A stretch of DNA of 64,000 nt from assembly GCF_013001025.1 (NCBI RefSeq), contig NZ_CP053021.1, positions 4,172,501 through 4,236,500 on the forward strand. Reading direction: 5' to 3'. This DNA is from Sphingobium yanoikuyae. GTDB lineage: Bacteria; Pseudomonadota; Alphaproteobacteria; Sphingomonadales; Sphingomonadaceae. How positions within the stretch are numbered: the first letter of the stretch is position 1; each line of letters starts with the position of its first letter. The notes beneath the pieces were generated by a model. The model did not search any database and was not told the DNA's origin. It saw only the letters and a program-made list of their open reading frames with translations. Position numbers and translations under genes: made by a program. Below are positions 18,115-26,817 of the stretch, one piece after another.

Positions 18115-20325
18115 ATGAATTTCGACCTGACCGACGATCAGGAAATGATGCGCGACATGTTCGCGCGCTTCCTGGACGAACATAGCAGCATGGCGCGGGT
18201 CCGCGCCGCCGCGCCGACCGGCTTCGACCCCGCTTTGTGGCAGGGGCTGGCGGAGCTGGGGGCGCTGTCGATCCGCGTGCCCGAAGCGGCCGGGGGCCTG
18301 GGCCTCGGCCTGTTCGACGCGACCATCCTGATGGAGGAAGCGGGACGGACATTGGCATCGGGACCGCTGGCCGAAGCGCTGGTGGCGGCGCGCTTGCTGG
18401 CGCAACTGGGCGGCGAGGCGACGGCCGATCTGCTTGGCCGCGTACTGGCGGGCGATGCGGTCGCCAGCTTCGCCTTCGAGGATGTGGCGGACACGCCGGT
18501 CCAGTGGATCGGCGGTGGCCTGGTGGCCGAAGCCGTGCTGGCCCGGTCGGGCAACGACATCATCCTCGTCACCGTGCCGGCAGAGGCACGCAAGGTGGAG
18601 GACAATCTCGCCTCCACCCCGATCGCGCAGATAGACCTGTCGGCGCATCCACGCACGGTGCTGGCATCGGGGGCCGAGGCGCTGGCGACCTTCGCCGCCG
18701 GGATCGAGGAATGGAAGCTGCTGATCGCCGCCGGTCTGGCCGGCATCGGCCGCGAGGCGCTGAAGCTCGCCGCTGCCTATGCCTGCGAGCGCAAGCAGTT
18801 CGACCAATATATCGGCCAGTTCCAGGCCATTTCCCATCCGCTGGCCGACATTCTCTGCGAGATCGACGGCGGCAAGTTCCTGGTCTGGAAGGCGATCCGC
18901 GACCTCGCCGATGGCGCGCCCGAAACTGGGGGCGCGATCTCGATCGCCGCCTGGTGGAATGCCAACAGCGCGGCCAAGGCAGTGGCGCAATCGCTCCACA
19001 CCTTCGGCGGCTATGGCCTCACCACCGAATATGACATCTTCCTCTATAATCTTCGCGCCAAGGCCTGGCCGCTGATTGGCGGCGATCCGCAGCGCTGGCT
19101 CGATGAGGCCGGCCGCCGGCTCTACGCCGATGAGGCCGCCGCCCTGCCCGACGCCGGGCCGATGCCGGTCGATTTCGACCTGGGCGAAGCCGCGCAGACG
19201 ATCAAGGACGAGATCAACGCCTTCTTCGCCGCCAATGTGACGCCGGAGATGCGGGCGACTTTCCACTATAGCTGGGAGGGCTATAACCCCGAACTCAACC
19301 GCAAGCTGGCGGCGCAGAATCTCCTCTATCTCGGCCTGCCCAAGGATGTCGGCGGTCGTGGCCTGTCCGCCTATGAAAAGACGGCGGCGATGGATGCGTT
19401 CGAGGAGCAGGGATATAACAACCCCGCCGCCAATGTGACGCAGATGGTGTCGCTCATCATTCACCGCTTCGGCACCGAGGAGCTGAAGCAGGCGGTGCTG
19501 CCGGAAATCATGCGCGGCGAGGTGATCTGTTCGCTCGGCTATTCCGAACCCGGATCGGGCTCCGACGTGTTCGCCGCGCAATGCCGTGCGACGCAGGAAG
19601 CCGACGGCAGCTGGCGGATCGACGGCACCAAGATGTTCACCTCGGGCGCGAACCTCTCCACCTATGTGCTGATGCTCTGCCGCACCAATCCGGATGTGGC
19701 CAAGCATAAGGGCCTCACCATGTTCATCGTGCCGCTGAAGGCCGATGGCGTGACGGTGCAGCCGGTCCACACCTTCCAGGACGAGCGTACCAATATCACC
19801 TTCTATGATGGCGTGCGCATCCCCGACAGCTGGCGGCTGGGCGAGATCGACGGCGGCGTGCGCACCATGAGTGCCAGCCTGGAGCTGGAACATGGCGGCG
19901 GCTTCGCCAAATATCAGCGCAAGATGCTGCAGGCCGGCGAAGCCCTTTGTCGCGAACTTATCCACAGGGGCAAGCCGCTGATCGAGGATGGCGGCGCACA
20001 GGCGCGGCTGGCCCGCACCGCCGCCAATCTGTGGGCGTCGGAGCTGATCACCTATCGCGCCCAATGGGTGATGTCGGAAAAGAAGCCGAACCATGCCTAT
20101 GGCCCGATGGCCAAGATGTTCAGTTCGGAGAAGTTCCTGACCGATGCGCGCGACCTGCTCGATCTCACCGCCCCGGCCTCGCTCTCCAAGCGCAAGGGGC
20201 CGGCGGAAGAGATCAACATGTTCTATCGCCACGCCCAGGGATCGACCATCTATGGCGGCACCAGCGAGGTTCATCGCAGCATGATCGCGGAAAAGGGCCT
20301 GGGCCTGCCGCGCACCCGCGCCTGA
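18115..20325 (+). CDS. Fused double-domain acyl-CoA dehydrogenase
   Basis: A 736-residue protein made of two acyl-CoA dehydrogenase units in tandem. The first (about 1-345) begins with FDLTDDQEMMRDMFARFL. The second (about 360-736) carries the FAD/substrate motif YSEPGSGSD and the C-terminal YGGTSEVHRSMIA. A normal monomer is about 380-400 residues. The arrangement resembles a covalent version of the heterotetrameric FadE/ChsE pairs that dehydrogenate branched steroid side-chain acyl-CoAs. It is expected to make the alpha,beta-unsaturated acyl-CoA for the hydratase encoded 10 bases downstream. An electron-transfer flavoprotein is needed and is not in the window. Confidence 0.92.
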   Translation: MNFDLTDDQEMMRDMFARFLDEHSSMARVRAAAPTGFDPALWQGLAELGALSIRVPEAAGGLGLGLFDATILMEEAGRTLASGPLAEALVAARLLAQLGGEATADLLGRVLAGDAVASFAFEDVADTPVQWIGGGLVAEAVLARSGNDIILVTVPAEARKVEDNLASTPIAQIDLSAHPRTVLASGAEALATFAAGIEEWKLLIAAGLAGIGREALKLAAAYACERKQFDQYIGQFQAISHPLADILCEIDGGKFLVWKAIRDLADGAPETGGAISIAAWWNANSAAKAVAQSLHTFGGYGLTTEYDIFLYNLRAKAWPLIGGDPQRWLDEAGRRLYADEAAALPDAGPMPVDFDLGEAAQTIKDEINAFFAANVTPEMRATFHYSWEGYNPELNRKLAAQNLLYLGLPKDVGGRGLSAYEKTAAMDAFEEQGYNNPAANVTQMVSLIIHRFGTEELKQAVLPEIMRGEVICSLGYSEPGSGSDVFAAQCRATQEADGSWRIDGTKMFTSGANLSTYVLMLCRTNPDVAKHKGLTMFIVPLKADGVTVQPVHTFQDERTNITFYDGVRIPDSWRLGEIDGGVRTMSASLELEHGGGFAKYQRKMLQAGEALCRELIHRGKPLIEDGGAQARLARTAANLWASELITYRAQWVMSEKKPNHAYGPMAKMFSSEKFLTDARDLLDLTAPASLSKRKGPAEEINMFYRHAQGSTIYGGTSEVHRSMIAEKGLGLPRTRA

Positions 20326-20335
20326 GGAAGATCGC

Positions 20336-21142
20336 ATGACGGACGACGCGCCCCATCTGCTGACGCAGGAACAGGATGGCATCCTCATCGCCACGCTGAA
20401 CCGGCCGGACAAGCTCAATGCCTTGTCGGCGGAGACGATGGCGCTGTTCGAGGCGGCGCTGATCCGCTTCCGCGACACGCCGGACCTGAAGGTGATGCTG
20501 GTCCGATCGACCGGCCGCTATTTCTGTTCGGGCGCGGACATGAAGAGCGGCGGGTCGCCCAGGGAATATCCCCGCACGCCCAGCGGCATTCGCGAAAATC
20601 ACCGGCTCCAGCTCAACGGGATGCAGCGCATCTATGACGAGATGGAGCATGTAGAAAAGCCGATCGTCTGCGCCATCCACGCCACCTGCGTCGGCGGGGG
20701 CTTGGAAATGGCGCTGTCCTGCGATTTCCGCCTGGCGGCCAGGTCGGCCGCCTTCTCCTTCCCCGAAGGGCTGTTCGGCGTGCTGCCGGCCTCCAACGGG
20801 GTCAGCCGCCTGACCCGCATCTGCGGCCCGCACTGGGCGCGCTGGCTGATCATGGGCAACCAGAAGGCCGATGCCGACCGTGCGCTCATCATGGGCCTGG
20901 TGCATGACGTGATGCCCGACGAGGGCTTCGAGGACGCAGCCCTGGCCTTCTGCCGTCACCTCACCAAGCAGAATGGCGAACAGATGGGTGCCGCCAAGAT
21001 CGCGATCGAGCTGGCCGCCGAAGTCGGCCCGTCCATGGGTCGCCATGTCGAACGCATGGCCAACAGCGCGCTGATGCTGAACCCCGCCTATCTGGAGGGG
21101 ATGGAACGCTATCTGAAGGGCATTGGCGGCAAGAAGGAATAG
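20336..21142 (+). CDS. Enoyl-CoA hydratase/isomerase family protein
   Basis: A 268-residue crotonase-fold protein. Oxyanion-hole segments are YFCSGADMK and the GGGLEMALSCDFRLA helix, and a FPEGLFGVLPA segment supplies the second conserved glutamate. It probably hydrates the enoyl-CoA made by the adjacent fused dehydrogenase, giving the beta-hydroxyacyl-CoA that the thiolase-fold aldolase could cleave. It is the last gene of the plus-strand arm and is followed by a palindrome-rich region. Isomerase activity cannot be excluded. Confidence 0.9.
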   Translation: MTDDAPHLLTQEQDGILIATLNRPDKLNALSAETMALFEAALIRFRDTPDLKVMLVRSTGRYFCSGADMKSGGSPREYPRTPSGIRENHRLQLNGMQRIYDEMEHVEKPIVCAIHATCVGGGLEMALSCDFRLAARSAAFSFPEGLFGVLPASNGVSRLTRICGPHWARWLIMGNQKADADRALIMGLVHDVMPDEGFEDAALAFCRHLTKQNGEQMGAAKIAIELAAEVGPSMGRHVERMANSALMLNPAYLEGMERYLKGIGGKKE

Positions 21143-21177
21143 GAGTTCTTTTGGAGAAATGCGCCTCCGGCGCATCG

Positions 21178-21255
21178 GCACCAGCCCACAACTCCACCCG
21201 GCCTCCCATCAGGATACCATGTCTGGGCGGTCGGGTGGGGGTTGTGGGCTGGTGC
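21178..21255. repeat. Long inverted repeat between convergent genes
   Basis: Arms at 21178-21199 and 21233-21255 match over 22 bases with one mismatch and one extra base. They start GCACCAGCCCACAACT and enclose a 33-base loop. This large stem lies 36 bases after the enoyl-CoA hydratase stop. It may be a terminator structure or a repeat element; no second copy was noticed in the window. Confidence 0.65.
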
Positions 21256-21258
21256 GGC

Positions 21259-21280
21259 AATCCGGCTACGGCCGGATTTT
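21259..21280 (+). terminator. Terminator-like hairpin
   Basis: An 8-bp perfect stem (AATCCGGC/GCCGGATT) with a 4-base loop ends in a run of T residues. It is placed to end the ferredoxin-SDR-dehydrogenase-hydratase transcript. Confidence 0.55.
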
Positions 21281-21316
21281 CCAACACATGCCAAGCGCCT
21301 TCATCTGCCCACAAAC

Positions 21317-21389
21317 TTATCCACAGCTTTTCTCACAGATAGGCGTGGGAAAAGCTGTGGATAACTTCTGTCGATAAGCCTGTGGATAA
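21317..21389. repeat. Cluster of DnaA-box sequences with a perfect 16-bp inverted repeat
   Basis: Three perfect TTATCCACA boxes occur at 21317-21325 (plus), 21356-21364 (minus) and 21381-21389 (minus), with a one-mismatch box at 21369-21377. The first two lie in the perfect arms 21317-21332 and 21349-21364 of an inverted repeat with a 16-base loop. Related boxes are at 23655-23663 and 23677-23685. The stretch from 21356 is repeated almost word for word from 23654. No replication gene is nearby. Confidence 0.7.
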
Positions 21390-21407
21390 GTCGAACGCGC
21401 GCCGGTC

Positions 21408-22142
21408 TCAGGCGCGCGCGTCGCGCAGCATTGCGCGATAATCGCGGATGCCCAGTTCCATCAGCCGCGCCTCGGCCCGCAGCAAATGGGTGCGCGCCAG
21501 CGGATGGGGGGAATGGAGGATATTCTGCAGCGCCATGTCGGTGGTGACGGTGACGACACGCTCCAGCCCGGTCATCAGCGCGGTGCCCATGCTGAACACC
21601 GGCGATCCGGCCTCTTCGCTGCCGCCATCCATCTGGTCGACCAGCAGCCGCATCACCGGCTGGGCGGCATGGACGCGATGCAGCATCATCCGCTCATTCT
21701 GGCGATCGGCCATATTGTTGCGCAGGTGGAGCAGCCGGGAATGCTTGACCCAGAAGCCATGATAGGCGGTGACGAAGGCCAGCGCCTTCTCGCCCAGTTC
21801 CTCCTCGCTCCATCGGGTCCGCAGCAGGCCGACATAGTCGGCCTCGGCCGTGGCCATCACCGGCTCCAGCACGGCGAGCAGCAATTCGGTGAGGTCGGAG
21901 AAATAATTATAGAGCGACGTCATGCCGAGCGAGGCCTGGCGCGCGACCGCGCTCAGCGAGATTTCGACATCCACCGGCCCCGCCAGCAATTCGTTGGTCG
22001 CCGCCAGGATGCGCTCGCGCGTGTCGCGCCCCTTGCGACCAAGGCGCTGGCCATTGAGATTATGGCTCAGCGCCTTGGTGGCCCGTCCCCGGCCCTTGGG
22101 TTCCGACGGCCCGTCCGCCGCAATCGATGCCTTTGCCGTCAA
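21408..22142 (-). CDS. TetR/AcrR family transcriptional regulator
   Basis: A 244-residue TetR-type regulator with a longer, basic N terminus before the helix-turn-helix (ISLSAVARQASLGMTSLYNY). The start is uncertain: no ATG or GTG lies before the DNA-binding domain in this frame, and the best candidate is a TTG at 22142. It is convergent with the enoyl-CoA hydratase and lies just downstream of an aldehyde dehydrogenase on the same strand (31-base gap), so it may be co-transcribed with it. Confidence 0.83.
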   Translation of the reverse strand: MTAKASIAADGPSEPKGRGRATKALSHNLNGQRLGRKGRDTRERILAATNELLAGPVDVEISLSAVARQASLGMTSLYNYFSDLTELLLAVLEPVMATAEADYVGLLRTRWSEEELGEKALAFVTAYHGFWVKHSRLLHLRNNMADRQNERMMLHRVHAAQPVMRLLVDQMDGGSEEAGSPVFSMGTALMTGLERVVTVTTDMALQNILHSPHPLARTHLLRAEARLMELGIRDYRAMLRDARA

Positions 22143-22173
22143 AACCCGTCCTATCCATGCCCCGTCGCGCGCC

Positions 22174-23643
22174 TCAGGCGGCGCGCCAGGCGATCAGCTT
22201 GGTTTCCAGGAACTCCTCGATCCCTTCGAGGCCCCATTCGCGGCCTACACCACTGGCCTTGTAGCCACCGAAAGGCAAGTCGCCGGCGATGCACATGCCG
22301 CCATTGACGCTGATCGATCCGCTGCGGATCTGCTTGGCGACATTGATCGCCCGGTCAAGATTGCCCGAACTGACGCCGCCCGACAGGCCATAGCTGCTTT
22401 CATTGGCGATGCGCACGGCATCGGCATCATCCTCGAACGGGATGACCACCAGCACCGGTCCGAAAATCTCTTCCTGGGCGATGCGCATGTCGTTGGTGAC
22501 GTCGACGAAACAGGTCGGCTCGATGAAATAGCCGCCGCCCTTGTCCGGCCGCGCCTTGCCGCCCGCCAGCAGGGTCGCGCCCTCGGCCTGGCCGATATCG
22601 ACATAGGACAGCACCCGCTCCATCTGCCGCTTGGAAATGACCGGCCCCATGATGTGCTGGGGATTGTCGAAATCGCCCCAATTGTCGCCGAAGCTGGCAT
22701 AGGCATGCTTCAGGATCGCCTTCGCCTCCTCATAGCGGCTGCGCGGCACCAGCAGGCGCGAATGGACGGCACAGCCCTGGCCGGCATGGAAGACCAGCAT
22801 GGTCTGGGCGACGTCCATCGCGAAATTGGCGGAATCGTCGAGCACGATCTTCGCCGACTTGCCGCCCAGTTCCAGGAAGACGCGCTTCAGCGTGGCGGCG
22901 CCCTGTTCCATGATGCGCTTGCCCACGCCCGTCGATCCGGTGAAGGAGACAAGGTCGACACGCGGATCGGTGACCAGCATCTCGCCAGCCAGCGCCGGAT
23001 CGCTGCCGAACACGACGTTGATGACGCCGGCGGGGAAGCCCGCCTCCGCCGCCAGTTCGCCGAAGATGGCGCCCATGCCCGGCGTGTTGGGCGCGGGCTT
23101 CAGGATCACGGTGCAGCCGGCCAGCAGCGCGGCCACGACCTTGCCGACATTCACATAGAGCGGCACGTTCCACGGCGTGATCGCCGCCACCACGCCGACC
23201 GGCTCATAGACCGCCTTGCGCAGGCTTTCGAAGCCATAGCCGGTGCGGCCGCCATAATCCTTTTCCCATTTGAGCTGGGGAAAGACGGCGAGATAATCGT
23301 CCCAGCCGTCGAGTGCCATGTCGACATGGGCACGGCCGACCGCGCCCATGGCGGCGCCGGCCTCATGCCGGGCCAGATCCGACAGCCGTTCCTTGTTCGC
23401 CTGGAACAGGTCGCGCAGCTTCGTCACCAGCGCGACGCGCAGGTCGACATTGGTCGACCAGTCGGTTTCGTCAAAGGCGCGGCGGGCAGCGACGATCGCG
23501 GCCTCGACATCGGCGGGCGAGGCATCGGCGGCGGTGCCGACCGGCTCGCCGGTCCAGGGGCCGATCACCTCAAAGGTCTTGCCGCCTTCGGCACCGCGCA
23601 GCACGCCGTCGATATAGAGCTTGGCTTCGGGAAGAGTGGCCAT
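22174..23643 (-). CDS. Aldehyde dehydrogenase (NAD(P)+)
   Basis: A 489-residue ALDH-superfamily enzyme oxidising an aldehyde to the acid. Catalytic residues are present: Asn159 (TPWNV), Glu258 (ELGGKS) and Cys291 (AGQGCAV); FTGSTGVGK is the nucleotide-binding turn. The start ATG is preceded by AGGAAGG. The 51 bases between this gene and the upstream SDR contain two perfect DnaA boxes, an odd leader for a catabolic gene. Two more ALDHs are in the window (55187-56602 and the partial one at 63094). Confidence 0.93.
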   Translation of the reverse strand: MATLPEAKLYIDGVLRGAEGGKTFEVIGPWTGEPVGTAADASPADVEAAIVAARRAFDETDWSTNVDLRVALVTKLRDLFQANKERLSDLARHEAGAAMGAVGRAHVDMALDGWDDYLAVFPQLKWEKDYGGRTGYGFESLRKAVYEPVGVVAAITPWNVPLYVNVGKVVAALLAGCTVILKPAPNTPGMGAIFGELAAEAGFPAGVINVVFGSDPALAGEMLVTDPRVDLVSFTGSTGVGKRIMEQGAATLKRVFLELGGKSAKIVLDDSANFAMDVAQTMLVFHAGQGCAVHSRLLVPRSRYEEAKAILKHAYASFGDNWGDFDNPQHIMGPVISKRQMERVLSYVDIGQAEGATLLAGGKARPDKGGGYFIEPTCFVDVTNDMRIAQEEIFGPVLVVIPFEDDADAVRIANESSYGLSGGVSSGNLDRAINVAKQIRSGSISVNGGMCIAGDLPFGGYKASGVGREWGLEGIEEFLETKLIAWRAA

Positions 23644-23654
23644 GATCGCCTTCC

Positions 23655-23685
23655 TGTGGATAACTTCTGTGGATGTTGTGGATAA
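23655..23685. repeat. DnaA-box pair, related to 21356-21389
   Basis: Two perfect TGTGGATAA boxes at 23655-23663 and 23677-23685 lie in the ALDH leader. The flanking text CTGTGGATAACTTCTGT and TGTGGATAAGTCG is the same as at 21355-21393, so this is a short dispersed direct repeat flanking the TetR-ALDH pair. Confidence 0.65.
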
Positions 23686-23694
23686 GTCGCCCGG

Positions 23695-24432
23695 TCAGCG
23701 CTTGCGCGCGCTCAGGGCGACCGATCCGATGTGCAGGTCCGCCGGCATGTCGAGCACGGCGCGGAAGACGTCGGTGACCGAATTATAATGGCTGATACCG
23801 CGCTCGCGCAGATTGAGGCCGACCTTGGCATTTTCCTGGGCGAAGCGGATCGCGACCTCCATCGGCCAGCTGCTGCCGGTCTTGGTCTCATCCATCATCA
23901 TGCCGGCCTGGACCACGGTGACGCGCACGCCCTCGGGCTCCAGTTCGCGCGCCCACATGTCGGACATCAGTTCCAGCCCCGCCTTGCCGCCGGCATAAAG
24001 CCACAGCATCGGCATTTTCAGCGGCACGGATTCGCTGGTGACATTGATGATATGGCCACCCCCGCGCAGCAGCGGCAGCGCCTCCCGCGCGCAATGGATC
24101 GGGCCGGCGACATTGGTGGCAAGCGATGCTGCGATCTGCTCGTCGCGCACCTCGGCCAGGGTGAAGGGTTCGTAGATCGCGGCATTGTTGATCAGCACGT
24201 CGATCCTGGAATGACGCTGCGCGATCGTGGCAAAGGCGGCGCGGACGGAATCGGGATTGCCGACATCGCATGCCAACGCGAAATGGGGTTCGCCCAGTTC
24301 CTGCGCGACCGCCTCGACCTTCGACAGGGTGCGGCCCAGCAGGATGACGGTTTCGCCATCGCGCGCGAACCGCCGCGCCAATGCGCGTCCCAGCCCGTCG
24401 CCCGCACCGGTAATGACGATGACCTTGCTCAC
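23695..24432 (-). CDS. Short-chain dehydrogenase/reductase
   Basis: A 245-residue classical SDR with TGAGDGLG near the N terminus, NNAA in place of NNAG, and active-site YAGGK. I chose the GTG at 24432 (VSKVIVITG) because GGAG lies six bases upstream and the Rossmann strand begins at once. An in-frame ATG at 24465 would add 11 residues and has no Shine-Dalgarno. It is 51 bases upstream of the aldehyde dehydrogenase on the same strand, so an alcohol-to-aldehyde-to-acid sequence is plausible. Confidence 0.85.
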   Translation of the reverse strand: MSKVIVITGAGDGLGRALARRFARDGETVILLGRTLSKVEAVAQELGEPHFALACDVGNPDSVRAAFATIAQRHSRIDVLINNAAIYEPFTLAEVRDEQIAASLATNVAGPIHCAREALPLLRGGGHIINVTSESVPLKMPMLWLYAGGKAGLELMSDMWARELEPEGVRVTVVQAGMMMDETKTGSSWPMEVAIRFAQENAKVGLNLRERGISHYNSVTDVFRAVLDMPADLHIGSVALSARKR

Positions 24433-24532
24433 CTCTCGCTCCACCTGTTCTTGTGCTGTTGGCATTTACTTGCGCATGTCGTCCGCGGCGCGGCAAGATG
24501 GCGCCGCATCGCGCGCGCGATAGTTGGGAAAT

Positions 24533-25315
24533 TCAGCCCGCCGGCCGCGCGAAATCGGCCGGATAGACGGACAAGTCGCCATCATAGGCGATGCCGCCGG
24601 GCCAGAAGCGGGTGCCGCTGACCCTGGCGAAATAATGGACCGTGCGGGCGAAGGAGCCGGCCGATGACCGCGGCTGGAAGGCGACGCCGCTGGGGCTGAC
24701 GCCGCGCGCGCGCGCGCTGAAATCCTTGACCGTGAACAGCAGGTCGTCGGTCTGCTGGGCGCAGAAGACCAGGTCGCTGCCGGGACAATAGCGGCGCGGT
24801 TCGACCTGCAAAGGCGACAGCCGGCCGCGCTTCATCGCCACCTTGCCCGGCACGCGGGTCACTTCCGGGCCATGGACCGTGTCATACCAGTGATGATATT
24901 CCGCCTCCCGCCCGGCGACGAAATTGGCGAGGATAATCGAGACCCCGGAAAAGGGCTGGTCGGGCTGGTGATTGGGGCTGGCGACCCAGTCCGAATACAT
25001 CGCATAGCTGTGAATGCGCTCGCTTTCGTCGCTGTCGTCGATCAGCCCCGCGTCGCGCACATCGGCCAGCAGCGGCGCGAGCGCGGGCAGGTCGATCTCC
25101 GGCGCGGCATAGTCGAACTCATAGACCGACAGGAAGCGCCAGGGCTGGGGAATGTCGGGCATGATCTGCTGCGGCGTGACTTCATAGCGATCGGCCGAAC
25201 GAAAGCCGCGCAACCGGGCCAGATCCTGCTGATGCGCGCCGTCGAACCAGCTGGCATAATCCTCCGCGCGGCCGGCCGCGACATTGTGCAGATGGATGGT
25301 GGTATACAGGCTCAT
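24533..25315 (-). CDS. Tandem EthD/dimeric-alpha-beta-barrel-like protein
   Basis: A 260-residue protein with two related ferredoxin-like halves. Both open with a beta strand followed by an AxxYxxWxDxxH helix: RAEDYASWFDGAHQQDLARL near the N terminus and REAEYHHWYDTVHGPEVTRV in the middle. This resembles EthD and other dimeric alpha-beta-barrel proteins, where a dimer normally forms one barrel; here the halves are fused. The function is not known; relatives are degradation accessory proteins, isomerases or monooxygenases. The start at 25315 follows GAGGA. It is divergent from the cupin gene. Confidence 0.65.
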   Translation of the reverse strand: MSLYTTIHLHNVAAGRAEDYASWFDGAHQQDLARLRGFRSADRYEVTPQQIMPDIPQPWRFLSVYEFDYAAPEIDLPALAPLLADVRDAGLIDDSDESERIHSYAMYSDWVASPNHQPDQPFSGVSIILANFVAGREAEYHHWYDTVHGPEVTRVPGKVAMKRGRLSPLQVEPRRYCPGSDLVFCAQQTDDLLFTVKDFSARARGVSPSGVAFQPRSSAGSFARTVHYFARVSGTRFWPGGIAYDGDLSVYPADFARPAG

Positions 25316-25500
25316 TCCTCGTCCCCGGCTGCCCGGCCGGCTGGTCCCGACCCTGTGTGCGGCGGCAATCCAGCATGGATGCCCCGCACATGCCAGAGCC
25401 GCCGGCCAATGATCGCCGGGGCATTGAGAGGCGGGCGCGAATTGACCCTGTCGGCAGCGCTCCCCATCCTGACGCCGCAATCATGCCGGAAGGACGCGTG

Positions 25501-26040
25501 ATGACCGACCCTGTAGCCGCGCCCCGCTTCGCCCTGTTCCGCGCGAAGGATGCGACCGATTTCGAGGAAAGCGGGCTGATGGCGACAGTGCCGCCAACGC
25601 CGATCGAGATGGCAGGATCGATCGCCGCGGTCGAGGCGGGCATGCTGGAAGGCACGCGGGTGAAGCTGCTCTTTTCCATGCCGGGCCTCAGCCTCACCCA
25701 TGCCTGGTTCCGCAGCGGCTTCCCGCTGCCGCGCCACAGCCATGATGTCGACTGCCTCTATTTCATCCTCGCCGGATCATTGCGCATCGGCACGGAAGAA
25801 CTGGGCGCGGGCGACGGCTTCTTCGTCGGCGCCCACGTCCCCTACACCTATGTGCCCGGCGACCAGGGCGTCGAGGTGCTGGAATTTCGCGGCGCCGACA
25901 GCTTCGACATCAGGATGCTCGCCAACAACCGTGCCTATTGGGACCGGGCGGTGGCGCAGGTCACGGCGCAGCGCGCGCATTGGACAGGCGAGACGCCGCC
26001 GTCGGGCCTGTCCTTCGGACTCGAGCCCAGCGGCGGATAG
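25501..26040 (+). CDS. Cupin-domain protein
   Basis: A 179-residue single-domain cupin. The first cupin motif is visible as HSHDVDCLYFILAGSLRIG, with two histidines kept but the usual glutamate apparently replaced. The second motif (FFVGAHVPYTYVPGDQGVEVLEF) lacks an obvious metal-ligand histidine. Metal binding may thus be altered, and the protein may sense or bind a small molecule rather than catalyse. The ATG at 25501 is preceded by AAGGA. It ends 6 bases from a convergent CDP-alcohol transferase gene. Confidence 0.75.
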   Translation: MTDPVAAPRFALFRAKDATDFEESGLMATVPPTPIEMAGSIAAVEAGMLEGTRVKLLFSMPGLSLTHAWFRSGFPLPRHSHDVDCLYFILAGSLRIGTEELGAGDGFFVGAHVPYTYVPGDQGVEVLEFRGADSFDIRMLANNRAYWDRAVAQVTAQRAHWTGETPPSGLSFGLEPSGG

Positions 26041-26046
26041 GGGCGA

Positions 26047-26739
26047 TCAGCCCCGGCCGTTTGCCGCCTCATGCGCGGCCAGGCGGCGCCCGGTCACCAG
26101 CGTCTGGCCGACGAACAGGATGATCAGGATCACCCCAACCGTGCCGACGAAGATATCGAAGCCGGACCAGCGCCCGAACAGGCCGGGCTTGTCGCCCAGC
26201 ACCATCATCATCACCGTCAGCGCGATCAGCATCAGCCGCAATTCGGTCGGGCCGGCCGACAGATAGGAGAGCTTGAACTCCCCCAGCACGCGGGCGGAGA
26301 GATAGGCGTGGATCGACAGCAGCAGATAGCCGGCGAGCGCCACAAGGGCGACATCCATGGTGACATAGGGGCTGAGGCCGATGCCGGCGAGGATCAGCAA
26401 GGTCACCAGTCCATCGCAGCTATGATCGATGAAATAGCCATAGGAGGGCCGTTCGATCCGGCGGTAGCGCGCCAGGCTGCCATCCATGGAATCGCCGAAC
26501 CACTGGATGACATAGCCCAGGATCGCGAGCAGCAGCCAGGATGCACCGACATTGCTGGCGGTATAACCGATGAAGGTCATCAGCGCGCCGATCAGCCCCA
26601 GCAGGGTCAAAAGGTCCGGCGTGACCTGTCGCGGCATATGCGCGCACAGCCAGGTGAGAAGCTGGCGTTCGGAGCGTGCCAGGAAATTTTGCTGGATGCG
26701 GTCCAGCGTCGTGGCCGCATCATGTCTTTGATCTGTCAT
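26047..26739 (-). CDS. CDP-alcohol phosphatidyltransferase family protein
   Basis: A 230-residue integral membrane enzyme that transfers a phosphatidyl or similar group from a CDP-linked donor to an alcohol. The diagnostic motif DxxDGxxAR-x8-GxxxDxxxD is intact (DSMDGSLAR, then GYFIDHSCD). Several hydrophobic segments surround it (for example LLTLLGLIGALMTFIGY and ALVALAGYLLLSIHAYL). It looks out of place among catabolic genes and may modify membrane lipids; the acceptor alcohol is unknown. Confidence 0.88.
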   Translation of the reverse strand: MTDQRHDAATTLDRIQQNFLARSERQLLTWLCAHMPRQVTPDLLTLLGLIGALMTFIGYTASNVGASWLLLAILGYVIQWFGDSMDGSLARYRRIERPSYGYFIDHSCDGLVTLLILAGIGLSPYVTMDVALVALAGYLLLSIHAYLSARVLGEFKLSYLSAGPTELRLMLIALTVMMMVLGDKPGLFGRWSGFDIFVGTVGVILIILFVGQTLVTGRRLAAHEAANGRG

Positions 26740-26817
26740 GATCCCTTATCGAGGAGATATGTGGCGCGGACAAGGCAACATCCCCCACACATGACGACAG
26801 GGTGCCCGCCTTCCCGT

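Noticed and set aside
17938..20478. An 846-codon antisense frame over the fused acyl-CoA dehydrogenase
   Set aside because: It results from high third-position GC in the real gene; no domain is recognisable, and it spans several gene borders.
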